A stretch of DNA of 11,063 nt from Thermoplasmata archaeon (GTDB lineage Archaea > Thermoplasmatota > Thermoplasmata > Lutacidiplasmatales > UBA184). The stretch covers positions 1 to 11,063 of the forward strand of contig JASHWY010000204.1 in assembly GCA_030043835.1 (NCBI GenBank), in the 5' to 3' direction. Below are positions 6,714 through 11,063 of this stretch, in pieces. Position numbers and translations under genes: made by a program. Numbering within the stretch: the stretch's first letter is position 1; each line of letters begins with the position of its first letter. The notes below the pieces were generated by a model, which ran no database searches, was not told where the DNA came from, and saw only the letters and a program-made list of their open reading frames with translations.

Positions 6714-7876
6714 CCCCGCCATCGCGGACGAGCTATCGGACGGTCGTCGTCGGCGCGGGGATCGTCGGCCTCTTCACGGCACACCACCTCGCGCGGTCCG
6801 GTGCCGGCCCGATCCTCGTCGTCGATCGCGGGTTCCTTTCGAGCGGCGCGTCCGGCCGGAACGGAGGCGGAGTCCGTCAGCAGTGGGAAAACCGGGCGAC
6901 GATTCGGCTCGCCCGCGAGTCGGTCGAGGCGTACCGACGATTCGGCCGGGAGTTCGGTTTCAACATCTGGTTCCGTCAGGGAGGCTACCTCTTCCTCGCC
7001 GAGAACGCTCGCGAGCTCGACCGTCTTCGGACCGTCCACGACCTCGTGCGTTCGGAAGGCCTGGCTTCGGAGGTGCTCGACCCCGGGGGCGTCGCGGCGC
7101 TCGTCGACGGAATCGCCCCGGAAGCCGTCGTCGGCGGCACCTACCTACGGACGGACGGCACGCTCTACCCGTTCCCGGCGGTCTGGGGCGTCTACGAGGC
7201 GGCGCGATCGGTCGGCGCGGAGGTCGCGCTCGGCGTCGACGCGAAGGGCGTGAGCGTCCGGGACGGACGCGTCGCCGGGGTCGTGACCTCGGAGGGGACG
7301 GTCACTGCCGCGTCGGTCGTGAACGCCGCGGGAGGCTGGTCCGGCGACTTTTCCCGCGCGGCCGGGCTCTCGGTTCCGAACGTCGCGACGCGCCACGAGA
7401 TCCTCGCGACCGAGCCCTTGAAGCCGTTCCTTAACCCGATGGTCGTCCGCACCTCGGACGGACTCTACTTCAGTCAGACGATGCGCGGCGAGATCGTGGG
7501 AGGTCTCACGGTGCCGCACCCGACCGGGACGCAAGGCGGCGCCCCGAGCTCGATCGCCTTCTTGGGTGCGATGGCGCGCGCGCTCGCGGGACTCATCCCG
7601 CGGCTCGGCGCGCTCGGGGTTCTTAGGGCGTGGTCCGGGTTCTACGACGACACGCCGGACGGATTTCCGGTGGTCGGCGAGGACCCCCGCCTTCCCGGGT
7701 TCGTTCACGCGAACGGGTTCGGGGGGCACGGATTCATGCTCGCTCCGGCGGCGAGCCGCCGAGTCGCTCGAGCGGTCCTCGGCGAAGGGGTCGACCTCGA
7801 CCCCCAGCTCTTCTCGCCCGCGCGGTTTACGACACCGGCCCCCGCGTCGGCGATCGAGGGCCTCCAGCTCGGCTAA
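6710..7876 (+). CDS. Beta (catalytic) subunit, DAO-family FAD amino/imino-acid dehydrogenase
   Basis: This 388-residue protein starts at GTG 6710, overlapping the alpha stop codon by four bases, so the two are translationally coupled and should form a complex. The N-terminus has the FAD-binding GAGIVG (15-20) with the ribose-binding acidic residue D39 after the second strand, then SGASGRNGGGVRQQW, a typical FAD-contact loop of sarcosine oxidase beta-like enzymes. Later signatures are HEILATEP, WSGFYDDTPDGFP (308-320) and NGFGGHGFMLAP (335-346), which close the FAD site. Length is normal for the SoxB / HcnC / L-proline dehydrogenase beta group. It should oxidise the C-N bond of a small amino or imino acid and hand electrons to the alpha subunit. 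Sarcosine, proline, D-hydroxyproline, glycine and opines are all options. No SoxD or SoxG subunit gene lies nearby, which makes a classical four-subunit sarcosine oxidase less likely. Confidence 0.88.
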   Translation: MTPPSRTSYRTVVVGAGIVGLFTAHHLARSGAGPILVVDRGFLSSGASGRNGGGVRQQWENRATIRLARESVEAYRRFGREFGFNIWFRQGGYLFLAENARELDRLRTVHDLVRSEGLASEVLDPGGVAALVDGIAPEAVVGGTYLRTDGTLYPFPAVWGVYEAARSVGAEVALGVDAKGVSVRDGRVAGVVTSEGTVTAASVVNAAGGWSGDFSRAAGLSVPNVATRHEILATEPLKPFLNPMVVRTSDGLYFSQTMRGEIVGGLTVPHPTGTQGGAPSSIAFLGAMARALAGLIPRLGALGVLRAWSGFYDDTPDGFPVVGEDPRLPGFVHANGFGGHGFMLAPAASRRVARAVLGEGVDLDPQLFSPARFTTPAPASAIEGLQLG

Positions 7877-7890
7877 GCGCTCCCGCCACG

Positions 7891-7897
7891 CTATTGA
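7891..7897 (+). promoter_or_regulatory. Weak TATA-like box before the glycerate-kinase-like gene
   Basis: CTATTGA is the only AT-rich stretch in the 45-base gap after the beta-subunit stop, centred about 28 bases before GTG 7922. The spacing is right but the match is poor. Read-through from the upstream operon is equally possible. Confidence 0.25.
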
Positions 7898-7921
7898 CCC
7901 CGACGCTCGCTCCCCTCGAGC

Positions 7922-9253
7922 GTGATCGGACCGTTCCCGTGGGACCCCTTCCCACCGGGAGAACCTGAGCCGAAAGGTCCGGACCCCATCCACGGCGTCG
8001 CCTTCCGCGCCGCGGTCACCGCCGCGGACGCCTACCGCTCGGTTCGTCTCGCGCTGCGCCGCGACACGGGCACGTTGCGCGTCGGCAACCGGTTCGTCGC
8101 GGACGGACGGTACCGTGAGGTCGGGTTCCTCGCCGTCGGGAACGCCGCAAACTCGATGGCGCTCGCCGCCCTGCACGCGGTCGGTGACCGGCTCACTCAG
8201 GGGTTCATTGCCGGTCCCGAACCGATTCCGAACGAGCTTCCGTTCCGGGGAGCGCTCATCCCGCCGGGTTGGGCGGGCCTCCCCGCCGCCGAGGAGGTGG
8301 TGCACGCGGCGACGGAGCTCGCCCAGGAGCTCACCGAACAGGACCTCTTCTTGGCCTTGGTCTCGCCGGGTGCGCTTCGCGCGCTCGCGCGTCCCCCCGA
8401 GGGGATGACCGACGACGAGTTCGCCCGTCTCCTCGCCGGCGCCCACGAGGCCGGGGCGACCGGCCGCGAGGTCGACCTCATCGCCCGGGTCCTCGGCACC
8501 GGTGCCGTCGGGGGCCGGCTCGCCGAAGCGGCCCAGCGCGCCGACTCCGCGACCCTCGTCGTCGAGCGCGGGGACGGTCCGACCGTGGTGGGCGGCGGAC
8601 CGATGCGACCGGTCGACCCCTCGGAACGGGTCGAGGCGCGTGCGGTGCTCGACCGGATCGGCCTCTTGGGATCGCTCCCTCCGTCGGTCCGGGACCGAAT
8701 CACCCCCGACACCGCCCTCCCGGTCGCGTCGGGCCCGATGAGGACGCGCCCGATCGTCGTCGCGGGCCCCAACGACGCGCTCCGGGCCGCGGCCGACGCC
8801 GTGTTCGACAAGGGATGGACGAGCCGCCTCGCCTTCCTCGAGATCCGCGATGGACCGGTGGCCGCGGCCGAGCAGTTCCTCGCGCGGTCGGAGGAGCTCA
8901 TCCGGACGGAGCGGCTGGGGCCGAGGAGCCGCACGAAGGGGGTGGCGACGTTCGCGATGACGACGCTCGGCCTTCCCGAGGGCCTGGACGAGGGGCCCGT
9001 GCTCGGCCGGTTCTTAGCGACGGGCCGGGACCTCCTTCGACGTCGCGAGATGAGCCTAGGTCTCTTTCGGACCGAGGGGGCAATCGGGTCGACCGAGTTC
9101 CCGGCCGGGGCGGTCCTCGGTGCCCCGGGGGACCCGGAGACCGTGGTCCGTCCCGGCGTGGCCCGCGCGATCCCGATGCGGCGAGGGATCACCGATGTGG
9201 GCCTTCTTGCGGTCGCGCTCTGCCGACGCTCGGAGCCGAGCCGTGAAGGTTAG
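7922..9253 (+). CDS. Glycerate 2-kinase (MOFRL/DUF4147) homologue with degraded catalytic motifs
   Basis: The 443-residue product follows the glycerate kinase (GCK/TtuD-type) fold from end to end. The family's VGKAA motif appears as VGNAANSMA (72-80), with the conserved Lys replaced by N74. LxSGGGSALL appears as LVSPGALRAL (146-155), losing the glycine-rich loop. VRKHLSxIKGGRLA appears as IARVLGTGAVGGRLA, with the second Lys replaced by V196. SDVPGDDxxxIASGPT appears as ERGDGPTVVGGGPM (215-228). In the C-terminal MOFRL domain, GTDGxDGPTDAAGAxVD becomes RTEGAIGSTEFPAGAVLG. The framework is clearly retained while nearly all phosphate-binding and catalytic residues are changed, yet the frame is open and codon use matches the neighbours. 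Glycerate kinases normally make 2-phosphoglycerate from glycerate; this one is probably a ligand-binding or regulatory relative. GTG 7922 is used; the Pro-rich first 22 residues are outside the fold, so the start is uncertain. It lies 45 bases after the dehydrogenase operon. Confidence 0.75.
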   Translation: MIGPFPWDPFPPGEPEPKGPDPIHGVAFRAAVTAADAYRSVRLALRRDTGTLRVGNRFVADGRYREVGFLAVGNAANSMALAALHAVGDRLTQGFIAGPEPIPNELPFRGALIPPGWAGLPAAEEVVHAATELAQELTEQDLFLALVSPGALRALARPPEGMTDDEFARLLAGAHEAGATGREVDLIARVLGTGAVGGRLAEAAQRADSATLVVERGDGPTVVGGGPMRPVDPSERVEARAVLDRIGLLGSLPPSVRDRITPDTALPVASGPMRTRPIVVAGPNDALRAAADAVFDKGWTSRLAFLEIRDGPVAAAEQFLARSEELIRTERLGPRSRTKGVATFAMTTLGLPEGLDEGPVLGRFLATGRDLLRRREMSLGLFRTEGAIGSTEFPAGAVLGAPGDPETVVRPGVARAIPMRRGITDVGLLAVALCRRSEPSREG

Positions 9254-9906
9254 GCCGCGGTGCCCGTCGACTCTCGCTCCTGGAAATACCGCTTGAGGGC
9301 CATGTACTCCGCGAACGAGATCTGACGCCGGGCGCGAACAGCCCCGGCCTGCCGTAGCGAAGAAATCTGATACCGCTCGAGGATCTCCGAGACCGACCGC
9401 GCGGTCCCCGGCGACCGGTCGGCCGCGATCGGCATCGCCGCGATCGTTCGGTCGGAGAGCCGCTCGGGGGGCGGAGCGGTGGAGCGAGGGCCGGTCGTCG
9501 CCTCGGCGGTCGCCGAGAGATGCTGGACTAGGACGGCGTGCTCGCCGGGGGTGATTTCGCCTTCGTCGCGCAGGAGGTCGACGAGTTCGCGCTGGCGGGG
9601 TCGGTAGGCGTTGACGAGTTCCTCCAGCTCCCGGTCGGGACGTGCGACCGGGGCCAGCGCAATCGGCGGACCGACGAGGGCGTCGAGGTCGGCTTTGAGG
9701 TCCTCGAGGGTCTTCGCCAGTTCGCTGGGCCCCGGAGCTTCGCCGTCCGGGCCGAGCTCGAAGCGCGCCGTGAGCCGCGCGACGCCGCCCGACGAGCCTT
9801 CCGGGCCGAGCGGTCGCTCGACCGAGAGCTCGATCTCTCGAGGGCGACGCGGCACGGCCGGGAACGGGCCCGGCGGAGAAAAGGTACGCGCGGCTTCCTT
9901 CCTCAT
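9250..9906 (-). CDS. Unrecognised protein with two SHOCT-like helical hairpins
   Basis: I do not recognise this 218-residue protein as a named family. Residues 1-22 are Pro-rich and flexible. Residues 23-52 (REIELSVER, then ARLTARFEL) look like a beta hairpin. Residues 61-78 and 92-111 form charged helices. LVDLLRDEGEITPGEHAVLV (108-127) and then AVRARRQISFAEYMALKRYF (189-208) both follow the pattern helix, short turn, 'I-[TS]-x-x-E', helix, like the SHOCT oligomerisation motif. They are separated by a Thr/Pro-rich linker (132-170). There is no signal peptide, transmembrane segment or cysteine. It may be an oligomerising or adaptor protein; function is unknown. Its stop codon overlaps the stop of the convergent glycerate-kinase-like gene (shared bases 9250-9253). 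It is divergent from the HxlR-family regulator across about 100 bases, so that regulator may control it. Confidence 0.7.
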   Translation of the reverse strand: MRKEAARTFSPPGPFPAVPRRPREIELSVERPLGPEGSSGGVARLTARFELGPDGEAPGPSELAKTLEDLKADLDALVGPPIALAPVARPDRELEELVNAYRPRQRELVDLLRDEGEITPGEHAVLVQHLSATAEATTGPRSTAPPPERLSDRTIAAMPIAADRSPGTARSVSEILERYQISSLRQAGAVRARRQISFAEYMALKRYFQERESTGTAA

Positions 9907-9963
9907 CGGTCGGCGAGGAGGGTGCCGTATTGCTTACTTGGATTCATCTACTTTCATACGGTA

Positions 9964-9971
9964 ACTATAAG
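9964..9971 (+). promoter_or_regulatory. TATA-like box for the HxlR-family regulator
   Basis: ACTATAAG lies in an unusually AT-rich patch (about 9928-9990) between divergent genes. It is centred about 40 bases before ATG 10008, which would give a leader of about 10-15 bases. GAGGCG at 9996-10001 is a weak ribosome-binding site, 6 bases before the ATG. A second possible box, TAATAGC at 9986-9992, is closer to the start. The patch also has to hold the promoter of the minus-strand gene starting at 9906. Confidence 0.45.
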
Positions 9972-10007
9972 AGCCTTGGCGGACCTAATAGCGTCGAGGC
10001 GACGACG

Positions 10008-10496
10008 ATGGAGGCCGAACGGGGTCGACGGGCGTCTCTGACAGGAGCTTCCGCAGGTTCGGATCAGTGCGAGACCGGCGCGGGGCGAGCGCTCTGCCCG
10101 GTCCTCGCGGCCGTCGGGGTGATCGGGACGGAGTGGCGCCTCGCGATCGTCCACCGCCTGCTCGAAGGGCCCCAACGGTTTAGCGAGATCCTGAAGTCGA
10201 ACCCGCGCTTGAACGCGAAGACGTTGAGCGCGACCCTCAAGTTCCTGGAAGGGCAGGGCGTCGTCCAGCGCACGGTCGTGAGCACACGGCCGTTCTCGGT
10301 CGTCTACTCGCTCACCGAGATGGGGCTGGGGCTAGCTCCGGCAGCCCGCGAGCTTCGGCTCTGGGGCGAGCGATGGCTCCTGCCGCGCGCCTCTGCGACC
10401 GGCCGTGCGCAGCACGCCGCCCGCCGCCCGCCCGCGATCCAGGGCGAACTCCCTCGCGTCGTGATCGCGAACTCCGAGCCGCCGCGCGGCCGGTAG
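10008..10496 (+). CDS. HxlR-family winged-helix transcriptional regulator
   Basis: The 162-residue protein carries the HxlR signature. It has the conserved CP pair at C30-P31 (LCPVLAAVGVIGTEWRL), the recognition region LLEGPQRFSEIL (51-62) and LNAKTLSATLKFLEGQGVV (68-86), and the wing with RPFSVVYSLTEMG (94-106). It ends in the LRLWGERW helix used for dimerisation. Such proteins are small dimeric regulators, often autoregulated and often responding to electrophiles or redox state through the N-terminal cysteine; C21 is a further cysteine here. I chose ATG 10008 over the in-frame TTG at 9930 because the extra residues show no family similarity and the TATA-like box lies between the two. The C-terminal 40 residues are Arg/Pro-rich and beyond the usual domain. 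The likely target is the divergent SHOCT-like gene or its own promoter. Confidence 0.85.
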   Translation: MEAERGRRASLTGASAGSDQCETGAGRALCPVLAAVGVIGTEWRLAIVHRLLEGPQRFSEILKSNPRLNAKTLSATLKFLEGQGVVQRTVVSTRPFSVVYSLTEMGLGLAPAARELRLWGERWLLPRASATGRAQHAARRPPAIQGELPRVVIANSEPPRGR

Positions 10497-10542
10497 ACGG
10501 GACGCTCCCCCGAGAGGGCGTTTCGTCACCTCTCCCGCCCCG

Positions 10543-10552
10543 ACTCAAATAC
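10543..10552 (+). promoter_or_regulatory. Candidate TATA-like box upstream of the inverted repeat
   Basis: ACTCAAATAC is an isolated AT-rich stretch in GC-rich DNA, about 47 bases after the HxlR stop. By archaeal spacing it would place a transcription start near 10573, just before the inverted repeat at 10585. There is no credible start codon at that distance. Confidence 0.3.
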
Positions 10553-10584
10553 GCCGGGACCCGTCGAGGATCTGCAACCACCCC

Positions 10585-10648
10585 GGAAGGGTCCGTCCAC
10601 ATCGCCAATAGGGGAACGCACCGTCCCAGGCGTGCCACGGACCCTTCC
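10585..10648. repeat. Perfect 12-bp inverted repeat with 40-base loop (possible structured RNA)
   Basis: GGAAGGGTCCGT at 10585-10596 is the exact reverse complement of ACGGACCCTTCC at 10637-10648. The loop is 10597-10636 and could hold a small inner hairpin (ACGC 10616-10619 with GCGT 10630-10633). A TTTTT run follows at 10657-10661. In RNA this would be a stable 12-pair stem. It may be the body or end of a small RNA, a terminator, or a pair of protein-binding half-sites. The repeat itself is certain; its role is not. Confidence 0.7.
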
Positions 10649-11063
10649 AAACACCGTTTTTCCATCGTTCACCGTTCGCACGGGCCGTGAGGCTCGACCT
10701 CCGGTCATCGCTTCCCTACCCGAGATGAACGTCTCCGCTTCGCCCCCGCCGTCCGCGTCCCGGCCACCGTCCACGGACTCCGCCGGGACCCCGACGACCT
10801 CCGAAGCCGAGCGAACCGCCCTGATCTCGGGTGCTGGTTCCTCCCCGCGCGGATCGAGCGTCCGCCCTCGGGGGGATCCATGGACCTTCGATCGAACCGT
10901 CTAGCGCGCGGCGCCGCCACGAAGACGTAGGGGCTCTTCGCGGCCGCCCCCTCCTTGAGCGAACGCCCGGCCGGAACCACCGGACGTCCCCGGGGAGGTT
11001 GCCTCGGTCGCGCCCGCGCGCGGCGTCTTCCCGGCTCTCGGAGCCGGACCTCCGCTTCCCTTC

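Larger units (their letters stand above)
10497..11063. other. Intergenic stretch without a supported gene
   Basis: I see no convincing protein gene on either strand. The open frames here are Arg/Pro/Ser/Thr-rich, lack family motifs and look like chance frames in GC-rich DNA. Just after the HxlR stop, CGCTC and GGGCG (10503-10520) could form a weak five-pair hairpin followed by TTT, a possible terminator. The one structured element is the inverted repeat at 10585-10648 with a TATA-like box before it and a T-run after it. A gene entering from beyond the right edge cannot be ruled out. Confidence 0.6.

Noticed and set aside
7145..8446. A 433-residue minus-strand open frame opposite the beta subunit and the glycerate-kinase-like gene.
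   Set aside because: Its composition is Arg/Glu/Gly-rich without motifs, typical of the complementary frame of high-G+C genes.
9930..10007. An N-terminal extension of the HxlR-family protein from TTG 9930.
   Set aside because: The extra 26 residues show no family similarity, cover an AT-rich promoter-like patch with a TATA-like box, and would need a rarer start codon than ATG 10008.
10632..10904. A 90-residue plus-strand open frame downstream of the inverted repeat.
   Set aside because: It is Ser/Pro/Thr/Arg-rich with no recognisable motif, ribosome-binding site or well-placed TATA box, and it begins inside the inverted-repeat element.
10901..11063. A minus-strand frame entering from the right edge ends EEPLRLRGGAAR then stop, recalling the LRLRGG tail of ubiquitin.
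   Set aside because: The residues before it are Gly/Ser/Pro/Ala-rich with no beta-grasp pattern, and no processing or conjugation genes are nearby. A six-residue match in Arg/Gly-rich GC-biased sequence is likely chance.

Overview
The window looks like chromosomal DNA from a high-G+C archaeon, most plausibly a Thermoplasmatota-type lineage, although the phylum is an inference. Three things point to Archaea. First, AT-rich TATA-like boxes (two share TAAATAGC) stand out against GC-rich flanks about 25-35 bases upstream of start codons, with little sign of Shine-Dalgarno sites. Second, there is a PhoU-type regulator with an AbrB-like N-terminus, an architecture common in archaea. Third, an HxlR-type regulator and compact, GTG-using operons are present. 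No rRNA, tRNA, CRISPR array or insertion sequence was seen.

Layout, left to right. A 5' fragment of a PPOX-fold flavin-binding protein (1-191, minus strand) is divergent from an atypical pyruvate kinase (384-2321, plus). Next is a two-gene unit with its own TATA box: a 97-residue protein resembling only the zinc/dimerisation half of a Fur repressor (2348-2641), then an iron-alcohol-dehydrogenase-fold protein whose metal site is largely lost (2667-3821). A convergent AbrB-PhoU regulator (3830-4921, minus) shares a 130-base divergent promoter region with an amino-acid-dehydrogenase operon. That operon encodes a fused [2Fe-2S]/FAD/BFD-like alpha subunit (5052-6713) and a DAO-family FAD beta subunit (6710-7876), overlapping by GTGA. 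A glycerate-2-kinase (MOFRL/DUF4147) homologue with degraded catalytic motifs follows (7922-9253). It converges, with overlapping stop codons, on an unrecognised protein carrying two SHOCT-like hairpins (9250-9906, minus). The latter is divergent from an HxlR-family regulator (10008-10496). The last 567 bases hold no supported gene but contain a perfect 12-bp inverted repeat between a TATA-like box and a T-run.

How the genes may work together. The dehydrogenase operon should oxidise an amino acid or imino acid (sarcosine, proline, hydroxyproline or opine type) and pass electrons through FAD and two [2Fe-2S] centres; the substrate cannot be read from sequence. Pyruvate kinase and a glycerate-kinase relative would suggest lower glycolysis or glycerate metabolism, but the glycerate-kinase relative and the alcohol-dehydrogenase relative both look catalytically altered. 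The most interesting signal in the window is this set of altered family members (Fur without its DNA-binding half, an alcohol dehydrogenase without most metal ligands, a glycerate kinase without its phosphotransfer motifs). All three reading frames are intact, which argues for repurposing rather than decay.
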